DNA from: Rosellinia necatrix
Taxonomy: Eukaryota; Ascomycota; Sordariomycetes; Xylariales; Xylariaceae
Direction of reading: 5' to 3'
Length of the DNA: 64,000 nucleotides
Assembly (NCBI GenBank): GCA_021209875.1
Contig: JAGYVD010000004.1
Span: 4,935,001-4,999,000 of the forward strand
Shown: positions 23,343 through 34,570 of the stretch, piece after piece
How positions within the stretch are numbered: position 1 is the stretch's first letter
How the letters are laid out: every line of letters starts with the position of its first letter
Notes under the pieces: model-generated
What the model was told of the DNA's origin: nothing
What the model saw: the letters and a program-made list of their open reading frames with translations, nothing else
Database searches by the model: none
Position numbers and translations under genes: made by a program

Positions 23343-24564
23343 GGGGCCCGGCGGAAGTGAATGATTACTCTAAGCATGTAGTTCTTCGTCGTGAACTAGG
23401 AGGGCTTTTTGATGTACATTGGTTTTTAGTCGGGCAGGCGCGAATATCCTTTGTTTTTCAGGTTATGGTTATCAAGGCTGCTAGGGTTGATAATATGGTA
23501 GTTGGCGTTTAGTGAGGTTTATTACCACAAAGATGAGAAGTGTCTATATCATTTACCTTTAGCTAATAATTATGCGGTAATAACACGATTTATACAGCCA
23601 CTGTGTTTCGATTGATTTCCCCCACACTTCCAGCCGTATATCGACAGAGATAGGATATAAAAAAAAGCAAGAAATCGGATTATTGTATGTGTAGGTAACA
23701 TCACGCTGTGATGTTGCTCTCGCGGTGAGGTATCATGGCGTCGAAGAGTCAGTGCTTTCTTTATACGACGCATGTACTACCAATTAAGGATTGATCCGGG
23801 ATCGGTGACATTGCTTGAGCATAGTGTTCCTAGAAATATGTATAAATATTTCGTGGCGTTTAAATCCGTGACGCTTCTCGAGTGCCGTCCCTCATCCCGA
23901 TATTACGTAGTTGCGTCTCAGCCCCTTGTTCTAGACCCCCGAATCCCTGGACCTGGGGCTACTCCATGGTCGCCCCCCACGGATTTATTGGCTCTGAATT
24001 TTCTAAATACGGTCAAAAGGTTGTCGTTAAACTTGTACCGCTCGGTTAGTGGGTAACCATGCATCTATCGCTTGCCATCTTGTAAAGATGATTGTAGTAG
24101 TTGGAGCCTGTAAGAATTCCGTAGGGGGTGGTTGAGAGATAAAGAGATGGGTAAGTTTTGGTAGATAGAAGGGGTCCTCGTAGGCTCACGGGTGTTAGTG
24201 CTCGATCATGTGCATCGGACAAAGTTGGGGAAACCGATAAGACTCCTATAAGGTACAGTGGATGGACATGGGACTACCGCCTGATAATTGCCGGCTACTG
24301 GGTCGCGAATCCTGCCAATTCTCAATTAGCAGTTATTGTCATGCTGGAGAAACGTATGCTCTTGCGACTTAGTTGTGCGACTATTAACCGGTAGATATAC
24401 CGAGTCTCCGAGTTTCACACGTGGCCCCACGATCGAGACATCCAGGTTTCGCGGTAGTCGACGCCGGGTATCACCTTTGAGGAATTTCTATATTTATATT
24501 GAATCTCCTCTCACCTTCGGATTATACAGAAAGCCTTCCAATTTCGTGCTGAGACCATTTGAAG
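23343..24564. other. Intergenic region
   Basis: No gene is supported. It holds the promoter of the monooxygenase gene. Confidence 0.55.
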
Positions 24565-26164
24565 ATGGTGTGTAACCTGGCTCCTATCATCTGCTTAGCT
24601 GGCGCTGACACTTGAACGCAGGCCCAAACAAAGTCGCCCGTAGCCCTGGATATTATCATTGTCGGCGCTGGGCTCAGCGGTCTGGCCACGGCTATCTCAA
24701 GTGCATTATCCGGTCATAACGTGGTCATATTTGAATCCGCAGTAGAACTACAAGAGGTATGTTCATCTTGATACCACCTTCAGAAGCGATTGGCGCAGCG
24801 GACTTACATACTAACGCCATGGCTTCATAGTTCGGTGCAGGATTGCAGATCACGCCGAACTCTTCGCGCCTGCTACGAACATGGAACCTGTCTGATAAAT
24901 TTTGGAAATCGGTTGCCGAACCGACATATCTCGCGGTCCATCGGTATTCCGATGGGAAGGTATTAGCCCTGGAAGACGATTTCAACAAGAAAATACGGTT
25001 TAAATACGAGTCGCCCTACGTCAACGTTCATCGGGTGGACCTGCATTTAGCTTTAGTGGATAGGGCTAAACAGCTAGGTGTCAAACTACACCTGGGGCAG
25101 CGAGTGACCAATATTGACTTTAATATCCCCTCGATCGAGACGGAGGCAGGACTCAAGGCAAGGGGTGATCTCATAGTGGCGGCGGACGGGATCTGGTCAA
25201 CATGTCGGAATCTTACTCTTGATATCAAGGACTTCCCTCGACCTACTGGCGATCTCGCGTACCGGATAGTGCTGACCCTCGATGATATTGACGACCCCGA
25301 GTTGAAAGAGATGGTGCAAAGGCCGTCATGTAATTTTTGGATCGGACCCGGGTCGCACGCTGTCGCCTACTCCGTGCGCGGCGGCACAATGTATAACATT
25401 GTCTTGCTTGTCCCCGACGATCTCCCCGAGGGCGCTCGGCGACAGCCAGGGTCTATTGACCAGATGAGGGCCATTTTTGACGGGTGGGATCCGATGTTGA
25501 ACCGATTCTTGAAACTCGTAAAATCGGTCCAGAAGTGGAAGCTCATGCATCGTGAGTTCGACGCATCACCTGCGTGCTCCGATGCTCCTCTTGCTAATTG
25601 CTCCCCAAGGCCGTGAACTTCCGTCGTGGGTTAACGAAAAGTCAAATTGCGTATTCGTGTAAGTCAGACGTTTCTGCCATGTTTTCCGTGATACCACGGC
25701 TAACATGATGGCAGGGGGGACTCGTGCCATCCAATGCTTCCCTACCTGGCCCAAGGCGCCAACTCTGCGATGGAGGACGGTGCGGTGCTCGGGTTGCTGC
25801 TCGGCTCGATCAAGAAGCGCGAACAGCTCCCAAAGGCCCTAAAGATGTACCAAGACCTGCGAAAAGCACGGGGCGATGCGATCGTGAAAGAGACTTTCAA
25901 GCAGGTACGTAGCACATGCCGCACCCGAGAGCTCTGGGGCTTTCCCAGTCGCCTGACGCTGTCTCCTTCTAGAGGGATTCGTTCCATATGCGCGATGGCC
26001 CCGAACAGCAGGCTCGAGATGAACTATTCCTCTCTCAGCTTGGGAAGGAGCCCAAGGGGCCGTTTCCGAGTCGCTGGACTTGCCCACGGGTCCAACCGTG
26101 GCTATACGGGTACGACGCGTACGAGGAGGTCAGGGAAGCTGTGTCGCGAGACCCGTTCGAGTGA
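24565..26164 (+). CDS. FAD-dependent monooxygenase, salicylate-hydroxylase-like, 6 exons
   Basis: Flavoprotein hydroxylase of the PHBH/salicylate hydroxylase class (NAD(P)H and O2, usually an aromatic substrate). Exons 24565-24567, 24622-24756, 24831-25551, 25610-25658, 25715-25904 and 25973-26164 give 429 residues. Exon 1 is only the ATG, spliced to AQTKSPVALDIIIVGAGLSG. The Rossmann motif is G16-x-G18-x-x-G21, followed by FGAGLQITPNSSRLL. The DG motif is in LIVAADGIWS near 165, and the FAD-contact motif is FVGDSCHPMLPYLAQGANSA with G304-D305. The C-terminus has PWLYGYDAYEEV, common to fungal members. Introns are 54-74 bases and all phases agree. The GTGTGT donor after the ATG and CGCAG acceptor with CTGAC branch support the one-codon exon. 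Substrate cannot be told from sequence. Confidence 0.88.
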
Positions 26165-26883
26165 AATGGGTTGAGTTGTCGTGCGGTGGCGGCTTGTTTC
26201 GAGTGTGTTTGTTCCTTTTAGAGAACAGATCTGGTCGTATGAAAATTCGCTGGGGACCGTGGTGTATAAGAGCGGGAGGAGGTTGTAACACGGTGGTTCA
26301 AAGATAGACACAAGGTTCGTGTCTACCAATACATACAGTGCTTCTGGAACGACAACACTGTAGCGATGGGGTAGAGTGGGGTAATGGCCGGAATGAAAGT
26401 GCGGGGGAGAGCGATAGGACCAGCTTTTGCTTTTTTGTGTCATTCGTGACCAAGACTGAGTGCGGGGTACAGAAGAGGACGCGGGGAAAGCGTGCAAAGC
26501 TGTCTTGTAAGTCATTTGCCCCTCCCTCATCACATTTCGATTAAATATCTCGACCACCGACAATCTACTCTATATTAGGTAGGCTCATAGTAGAAGATGT
26601 GGATCTCGATATCTCCTGAACTGCGCTATTTGTGCCATACAATACCATTGCTAGAATCCATAGTACCTGACCGTCCCTGATTTCCATCTACATATTTAAT
26701 TAAGTAGATAACTATTCCCAATAGAGAGCGGACAGGCTGTGACCTCGAGAGCTTCTTTGTTTCTTTGTTTATTTATTTATTTATTTAAACAGATAATTAT
26801 AGCCATATCCAGGCCATCTACTCTCGTCATCCGCTCGGTTTGAACGTTTGTGTTGTGCCCACACCGGACGAACATAATCGACC
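26165..26883. other. Intergenic region, promoter of the dehydrogenase gene
   Basis: Nothing coding is seen. A TTTATTTATTTATTTATTTA run lies near 26765-26790. Confidence 0.55.
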
Positions 26884-27936
26884 ATGCCTCTCTACAAACC
26901 CCCCAATGCCACGGCCCCTGTCCTCTCGCAGTTCTCGCTGAAAGGCAAGATAACGGCCGTGACCGGCGGCGCTCGGGGCATCGGCGTTGAGATAGTCAGG
27001 GGCCTTGCGGAGGCCGGTGCGGATGTTGCTCTCATCTACACCGCGAGCAAGGACGCCCACGAGACCGCCGCGCGGATCGCCCAGGAGACTGGTGTGCGAG
27101 TCGAGGCCTTTCAATGTGACGTGTCGAACCGAGAAAATACGGCTACTGTCATCAACCAGATCGCCAAGGACTTCGGAAATGGTCGGTTAGACGTTGTCGT
27201 GGCGAACGCCGGCGTTTGCGCCAACATCCCCAGTACGTATCCCCTGTGTATGCTCTTAGAGGCGTCTTCTGAATTTGTTCGGTGCCCGCCTCTCCCAATG
27301 TAATGTAATCCGAGATCGACCGTTAACGCTCTACATCAAAGGTCTTGAATATACGGAGGAGACGTGGCGCTACAATAATGCCGTGAATCTCGACGGCGTG
27401 ATGTGGACGGCGCAAGCGGCTGGGAAGATCTTTAAACAGCAAGGAAAAGGGAATCTGATCATCACCTCATCCGTCAGCGCCACGCTAGTCAATGTTCCAC
27501 AGACCCAGGCTGCCTATAACTCATCTAAGGCTGCCGCCGTACACCTGGGCAAGAGCTTGGCAGTAGAATGGGCCGACTTCGCTCGGGTCAACTGCATATC
27601 GCCTGGGTTCATTATGACGGAAAGTAAGTCACACCACGTGGTAGTAAAGTACAGGAACTATAAACGAAAACTAACGTACCTTACAGTGCTCACTATGCAA
27701 CCGCCTGAATTAATGGAAAAGTGGTTGTCAATGATACCCGGTCGACGAATCGCCGATGCTGCTGAGCTGAAGGGTGTATGTGACGTCTCCGTCCCCTTGA
27801 ACGTATAACTACGGAAGGGCTTTTAGCTAACATAATATACTCTCTCACGTAGGCATATGTATTCCTAGCAAGCGATTCATGTTGTTATATGACCGGAGCC
27901 GACATCATCATTGATGGTGGTTATACATTGACATAG
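26884..27936 (+). CDS. Short-chain dehydrogenase/reductase (sorbose reductase-like), 4 exons
   Basis: Classical cytosolic SDR that oxidises or reduces a carbonyl/alcohol with NAD(P)(H). Exons 26884-27232, 27342-27623, 27687-27775 and 27853-27936 give 267 residues. Cofactor motif T27-G-G-A-R-G-I-G34, structural N108-A-G110, catalytic S162, Y175 and K179 (QAAYNSSK), and the C-terminal ADIIIDGGYTLT are all present. Introns are 109, 63 and 77 bases with GTACGT, GTAAGT and GTATGT donors. The 27775 donor (GTATGT) was chosen over a GTGTAT two bases upstream because only it keeps the frame into AYVFLASDS. The best match from memory is the fungal sorbose/mannitol dehydrogenase-like group. It follows the monooxygenase on the same strand by 720 bases, so the two may act on one substrate. 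Confidence 0.88.
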
Positions 27937-30900
27937 ACGGTATAGTAGCATTTGGAGGATCACAGCGGCTGCTATCTAGATAAACCATATAGATATCCCG
28001 GTCCGTATTTAGAAGTCTAAGTAACGATTCAAGCATGAAAAAGAGGGTCCACTACACTTACCAGCTCTTCACGGCATATACTTTTACGTGGCCTTTGTCC
28101 AAAAAGCTAGCAGTGTCATATGTTCGGATCAACCTTACGACTTCCATTTCAGAGCTGGCTGGAAGGCACCTGCCCTGGAGTATTCCCGCAGCACTGCCCA
28201 CAGCATTGCCATTACGAAAGGAAAATGTAGAGTATTGTCACGTCGAGCACTTTATGGTCTGCGACCACTTACATGTTGTCAAAGTCGTGCTATGACAATA
28301 CCCTTGACGTAAAAATTGGCAGAAGTTGGATAGGACGAGATGGATGGTGTTAAGAGCGCAACTGAATAATAAACAGAAAAAGAAATTTTGAAAAATAAAA
28401 TCAAATAAATCAATCAATAAAAACGAACTAAATTATTTGAGAGGAAGTAAGTTAGTTAAATTGATGTTGTCGGTCGATTCATCCTCGTGGTACGTTGTCT
28501 TGTTAATAGGAAGACGCAGAGTCGTCTGTGGCCCGAAGCTACGGAGTACGACCTCGCCAAACCTAGCTAGTCTTCCCCGTGACAAAACAACGAGTCGAAC
28601 GTGTGTCTTGATGGCGTGATGTCCTCGTCAAAGTTATCGGAATCCCTACTTCGGGGTCTTCATCGAGTAATTAGGGGTGGCATGGTGATAGTAACAATGT
28701 CCGTGGGGAGGCAGTATCGGCGTTGTTTATCTGGGTTGAACGCTGAATAAATGGGTACTAACTATTTCCCAACAATTTAGGAATCTAGAAACAGCTAGCA
28801 GCATTCTGGGCTGCCCGGATGCCCTTTCGGGGAATTCGAAAACGCCTCGCGTATCTTGATGTCAAAATTTGACGCGTTGTCGTTTTCGGATGCATACTGG
28901 GCTTATCGCCTCGAGGTCGTCGCTTGCACAATAGCTAGCAAGTTGGGTATTCGATGATAGACGACGGGAGGTTGGATATATGGCTTGTTGGAAAGATAGA
29001 AGACGTCGAATAGATATCTTCCGGTACATCTACGCCATCGAGAAAACATGTACTGCTATTCCTGTTGAAAAGTTCGTCGACATGGTAATTATGTGAACCA
29101 TTAAGAACCATGATAGATCGCTGAAGTTCTAATCGTGAACCGGGAAGCTTCCAGGAGAAAAGAAGGCAAAAAATTCTCTATACAGCGGGCCCCACGAAAT
29201 TGTAGAGGTAAGTCGTCTTACTGTAAATGTTTTCGGATGAACGGATGTTGGGAACGCCCCTCAGCCACAGAAGCCTCATATACATGCTAGGTGACTTCTG
29301 CTAGGCACCAGTGTTGGAACGGTATTATCGGCGATGCATTTTTCATTTTGAATACGACCCACGATATGCAATTGCGAGATGGTGGAAATTTTATATTGAG
29401 AACTGACTGGCTCAACAAATATCAACTCCGTACTACAAGCACTAATAAAAGAATCAACCACCTAATCAGTAGTACCGCGAGCCGCTGTTCTTGATGATAC
29501 AGTAGTGTCCCCGAAGAGACCATGTTCCATCTCTGTATTATAAAATCTTGACTAGGTATTGAGATAAGTGACGCTCGATCATCTTCCTCAATATCCTCGC
29601 CCGACGATCATACCTTGATAACCTAGAGTAGTATATAAGGTAAGACCACCTATCTCTTTCTACTTGAGTGACGCAACGCGCGAACCGTCAGCCTTTTTCT
29701 ACGTATCTTATGTGATCATAGGAAAATTCTCCACTTTGTAATAGTCATTACTACGGCACAGAAAGACGAGTTTTCTCATGCAGGCTCCGTATGTGAACGA
29801 TGCCGACACCGCTGACTCGAGGAGGCTGAACCATTGGATGACTTAATCTCATGTACCCGGCTGAAGCTGTGGCCCACAGAGGAGTTCCCCCACGATTACT
29901 CTGCAGTGGGCATGCTTTGCCTGTCCGGGGGACCAAGCTTTTCGGAAGCCGCGGCATTCCCGTTTGAGATTTAAGCGAGTACTCCTATCCCATCTTTAAT
30001 GCTTGCATTGCACCGGCTGATCTAGCAGAGTGCAGTTTCATGAACTCTGGTTGCAGCCGCTGTGGCTGAACTTGTCATGAGAGCTGCTTCTAGACTCATC
30101 GTTCTATTGACGGGCTCGCACCTCGTGGACTGCAGATTTGCGAAGCCCTCCCTTATGAGAACCCCCTTTGGTAAGATTGATCTCGGCGCTATGCCAATAA
30201 GAAAAAAAATAGTGGTGTCGTCATTTTACTAGCACGTCAGCGTCTCCCCGTTGGCTTTTGGTCTGGGGGAGTTGAACATAAGCCAATTGGGGAGCCGCCC
30301 CCGCATACCATGCACATCGTAAGCGGTCAACAATACGTGTAGAGCCTCTGAATGGACGTGGCGGCTGGTTTGTAAGAAAAAAAAAAATTGTTTGCCAAGG
30401 CGACCAGACTGAAGCTAGACTCATTCCCAATCGCCCTTTTCGTTGCAAAACCTGGGGGGCCTGGGGGAGGCAATTCAATATTTAAAACGTGGCTTGGGCG
30501 TTTCTCTGGTTCTGCCGGACAAAAGGAAGCTAACCATGTACAATTTCTTTGCGGTGTCAGACAACCCCAACCTGACCAGTCTAGCTTCCGTTAGCCGTGG
30601 ATCCCTTCTCCGCAAAATGCTGGCCTTGTCATGGCATTATACGTTGGGGAAGCTACCTTTGGCACCGCTAGATACGTAGTGTACGTGTAGGCTGGGAGGC
30701 GTCTGTCACTAACAAGGCCTCCGCATCAGCCCTTTCCCCGGTCCATTGATCTGTGTTGATCTTCATCCAGGATCCATCTGGGGACGTACATCCTCCGGGG
30801 AAAGGGATGGGGGATCATGGGTGCCCTGGCCTGTGCTCGGGACATGGACGCTATATTTGAAGCATGCATTGACATTTTTTCTCGAGAATCTCCTGATGTT

Positions 30901-30985
30901 GGCCCGTTGGCGACTGTTTTATAGACCTAACCTCGGCCTTCCGTCAATTGTGGTTATATGAAAAGTCATACACCTCTGATCCAAC
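27937..30985. other. 3-kb intergenic region
   Basis: No gene supported on either strand. Short frames (for example 28035-28312 and 30388-30961) lack motifs and consistent splice sites. Holds the promoter of the transporter gene. Confidence 0.5.
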
Positions 30986-32124
30986 ATGGAGAAAGGCAGC
31001 TCTACCGACAGCGTTGCAGCTAGGCACGAACATCTTCACGAGAACATGAATCCGGATTTCGCCATGGACAAAATCAAGACGGCAGGAAGCATATCGATTT
31101 CACCGGCCTTGTTCGAGAAACTATACCTGTCGCCCCAGAACAATGTGAAAGGAGATCTGAGAAAGACGTTTGGAAACCCAACTGCTATGTTAGTGGTCAT
31201 CCTTTCGCAAACCACGTCTTGAAGACGGTAGACACCAAGACTAATACAATATAATAGTGGATTGACAGGTCACGTTATTTCCATTGGCCCTCTTGCCTGT
31301 GATCTTCTGGGGTGGCGAGGAGCTGGCGGCAGCGGTGCAGCCAGTATGTAAGTAACACACCCGAAGAGTTCCGTGATCCTGAAGACGTGGTCTGACCCAA
31401 TTAGACCGTTCTTCCTCTATTTTGGTGGTGTTCTCATGACACTGGCCGGCTTGCTCGAGTTCTTCCTAGGAAACACGTTTCCATCAGTTGTCTTTGTCTC
31501 CTTCGGCGCGTTCTGGTTGAGCTACGGAGGCTTGTTGCTTCCTCAATTGAACGCATATGCCGCCTATGCACCACCAGATGCCACCTCTGTAGCTGAAGGG
31601 TTACAGACCCAGGGGTTTAACGCCAGTTTTGGTAGGTTTGGCACAAGCTTTCGAGCCTGTATTGATACTACTTATTGTGTAATAAGAAGTTGACTGACCC
31701 TACTTTCGTTATAGGTTTTGTCACGTTATCCATGGGTATCCTCTGCGTCATGTATCTCATCTGCTCTGTGCGAACAAACATTGCCTTCGTCATCGTTTTC
31801 CTCACTCTTGTTATTACATTCGGCTTGATCACTGGGGCATATTGGGCTCTGGCCATGGATTATGTAGCAAATGGGCCGTTTGCCGCGAAGCTTCTCGAGG
31901 TATGCCACCGATTGTTTTCCCAAGATCCTCAACGTGAACGCGTACTGATATTTCTGGGTGATATTTAGGGGGCCGGAGCTGCTTCTTTCGTCTGCACCGC
32001 GTCTAGCTGGTGGATTCTATTTTCACTCATGTTCGCTTCAGTTGACATGCCGTTTTCCCTCCCTCTTGGTGACCTGAGCACCAGAGTTCCCAGCGGGAGT
32101 GACCGTAAACTAGCACAAGACTAG
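30986..32124 (+). CDS. GPR1/FUN34/YaaH (AceTr) family acetate/ammonium transporter, 5 exons
   Basis: Six-helix plasma-membrane protein of the acetate uptake transporter family. Exons 30986-31188, 31258-31347, 31405-31631, 31715-31899 and 31969-32124 give 286 residues. The family signature near residue 64 reads FGNPTAIGLTGH (usual form N-P-[AV]-P-x-G-L). It is followed by PLACDLLGWRGAGGSGAAS, FFLYFGGVLMTLAGLLEFFLGNTF, FGAFWLSYGGLLLPQ, TLSMGILCVMYLICSVRTNIAF and SSWWILFSLMF, which give the six membrane segments. The two signature positions A/V to T and P to A are departures from consensus. The N-terminus is hydrophilic, as usual. Four short introns (57-83 bases) keep phase. It may take up or release acetate or another small acid; substrate is unproven. 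Converges on the HD-domain gene. Confidence 0.88.
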
Positions 32125-32433
32125 TGGAGTTCATTCATTCTTCAATCGGTACGGATTTATGATAAGATAATGCCATGTATCGGTACGGAGTATGGATAAT
32201 GAAAATTTATCAGACCATTGGTGGGAAGGTCGTAGCCCTTCGTCCGAGAAACCCTTTATGCTAATTCAAACGGCTAAGTTCCTTGCCGTTTGGATGTTGC
32301 CATAGAGGTGCTATTGCACTTCTTTCTGTGGAACAGAAACAGCGATGCGCGTGCGTCGTTATCAAAAGCCTTCTTTTCGAACATTGTGGGATTATCTTGC
32401 CATTAGATATTCTTAACACCTTTATAATACAAC

Positions 32434-32460
32434 CGGACTTTACCGTTGTGGTAAAGTCCG
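32434..32460. repeat. Perfect inverted repeat (11-bp arms, 5-nt loop)
   Basis: CGGACTTTACC, loop GTTGT, GGTAAAGTCCG. Lies 310 bases past the transporter stop; no U-tract follows that would suggest an ordinary terminator. Confidence 0.9.
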
Positions 32461-32764
32461 AATATCTTATTAGAACTAATGAAGTAATTGAATTAAAAAC
32501 ATTCCTAAAGGTGATCATGTTTTGATCAATCAACCACTATTAAATAACTTGCCTTGTTGGCAGATGCTCGAAGCGTTATGTCTTCGTGATATTTACTCAT
32601 ATTGCAATTCGACCCTGATTTCCTAGGTCCTTCATTAGAGGCCTAGAATCAGCGATTAGTTACAGCAAATTAAATCTGCCTTCTGATGTGTTACTAACAA
32701 CATCTAGCGATTGGAAATTGGATTTTGATATATCTAGGAGCATTTTGGTTTGATGTATGTAATA

Positions 32765-32922
32765 TGTCACATCTAATTCTAGAAATAGCCTATGTTATTC
32801 CACAAGGAGAGAAGTTCTCTTTGTAAGATGGCCACTAGCGATTGTGGCCTATTTGTATGGCACTCCGGCCTGTTCTCGGTGGAGGCTCGGAAGGCCCGGA
32901 GGCTGGAGTTTCGTTTTATGAT
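32765..32922 (-). mobile_element. Degenerate solo LTR D of the same family
   Basis: Reading on the plus strand it begins TGTCACATCTAATTCTAGAAATA and shares ACAAGGAGAGAAGTTCTCT and the GGCCCGGAGGCTGGAG block with LTRs C and E. The terminal GGTTCCGTGACA has decayed to a form rich in T. Boundaries on the right are approximate. Confidence 0.55.
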
Positions 32923-33660
32923 TCGGTAACCGGAACTGTTATTATCGTGGCTGGTTTGGCCTCTGACTGGAAGCCTGTCTGAGGCCTTCATAATTGAGTA
33001 GCCCGATCGTAAAACGGCATAAACCTCTATTGTTCTAAGTAGCCTGACTACTCAATTGCCTTTAGTTACCTTTTCGTTCAGAGATATAATATATGGTCAA
33101 GATTTACTCTCACAATACGATTATGACAGTATATGAATGGCTGTGGGTAGTGAAGCGCGCGATTTGATGGCGTTCTAGTTTTGCTATCCTGCCGACAGCG
33201 GTGTCGTGGGAAATAGCCCTGCAGTATTTCATCGTGATAATGCGGAATGGTCCCAAACCAACCGTTGGGCAAGCGTTTTATAGTAAATATACTCTCAACG
33301 TCTAGATGCACTTCTATAAAGCCCCGAATATGAAATGAAAACACGGGTTGTAAATTCATGTTGTTCGAGCAACACACGTCCGGAGCGCGATCTAGGATGT
33401 GAATTTAAATAACAAGCTTGAGAAACCATAAGTAACCAATCATCTACTAAGTATAACTTGTCACGAGTGCTTGCAAGCATATAATGAGCCGAAGTGAGGG
33501 TCAAGTTTCGTATTATGTACCCTTGCTTCATCAACGTCAAGTGATAGCGCTAATATACATGAAATGTACAGATTTACAACATATTCCCTTCAACCTCTCT
33601 ATGATAGTCAACTCGTAACAACCTTTGCCACATGCGCTAATAACAATTCCCCGGCGAAAT

Positions 33661-34570
33661 CTAGTGGAGGGGGTTGCCGCCGTTGGGGGGCAGCTTCTGG
33701 ACGAAGGGGACGTTGGGGTATTCAGCGATCTCGCCCTGGAGGCCGCCCTGAATGAGCGAGAAGAGCGTGCGGCCCTTGTTGCTATAGCCGGGAACATAGT
33801 TGTTACCGAAGTCGGAGAGGAAGGTGGTGTAGGTAACCTCGGGCTTGTAGGCGGCCATATTGGTGAAGGTGTAGTTGGTGCCGCGGAAGAGGGTGTTATT
33901 AGAGTACGCCTTCCAGACGGCGTCGTACGTCTTGGACGGGATCAGCGGGGACTCGCCGACGGGGAACTCGAACCCGACCGATTTCACGATCCAGTGCGAG
34001 TCTGCGAACACGAAGTCGCTGCCACCGATGAACGTCTGCAGCATGATGCCCAGGTTCACCTTCTGCAGTCGGACCTCGTCCCAGGCGGCGGCGCCTCCGT
34101 TCTTGGCGGCCCAGTTCTTGATCCATTCCATGGCGAAGCGTCCGCTGTCGACCTCGAATGTGTAGTCGGCAGTGATGTAAGGGGAGTGGGGTTTGACTTG
34201 GAGTAATAGTTAGTAAATCGAAGTATTCAAACAAGCGGCCCTGTGCATTCGGCACGGAATACCTACTGTCCCAACCCAAGTCGTGTAGCATGCTGCCCAC
34301 GGCGTGAACCTCGAGGTCAAGAGTGGCCTTCAGGGTAGCATTGCCGTTGATGGCGGCAGCGCCGAAGAGCCATGTCCGGTACAGATGGTTGGTGAGGTAA
34401 GGCTGGTAGTCCTTGTAGTAGTCCTCGATAAAGGCACGGACGGCTCTGACAATCGGGGTGTCAATAACCTCGACTCCAGCGACAATGGTCGTCGGGTATC
34501 TAGGCTTAATCGAAACACCGAGAGCGGCGCCGGCAAGAGCCAGGCCAGATACAATGGTAGAGACCTTCAT
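33661..34570 (-). CDS. Secreted HD-domain protein, cyanamide-hydratase-like, 2 exons
   Basis: Exons 34570-34267 and 34196-33661 (70-base intron) give 279 residues. Residues 1-18 (MKVSTIVSGLALAGAALG) form a signal peptide, so the protein is probably secreted. The HD-superfamily metal-binding pattern is present: H62 in NHLYRTWLFG, H89 in LEVHAVG, and the H96-D97 pair in MLHDLGW. The FEVDSGRFAMEWIKNWA helix after the intron fits fungal cyanamide hydratase-like HD proteins, in which the HxxxR...F start motif is typical. Three NxT/S sites lie in the second half. HD proteins are metal-dependent phosphohydrolases or hydratases; the substrate is unknown. Secretion is unusual for this family. The acceptor (CCAAG) is weak but phase-correct. 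Confidence 0.8.

Larger units (their letters stand above)
32125..33660. other. Intergenic region between convergent transporter and HD-domain genes
   Basis: Holds an 11-bp-arm hairpin and a degenerate LTR copy, listed separately. No gene is seen. Confidence 0.55.
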
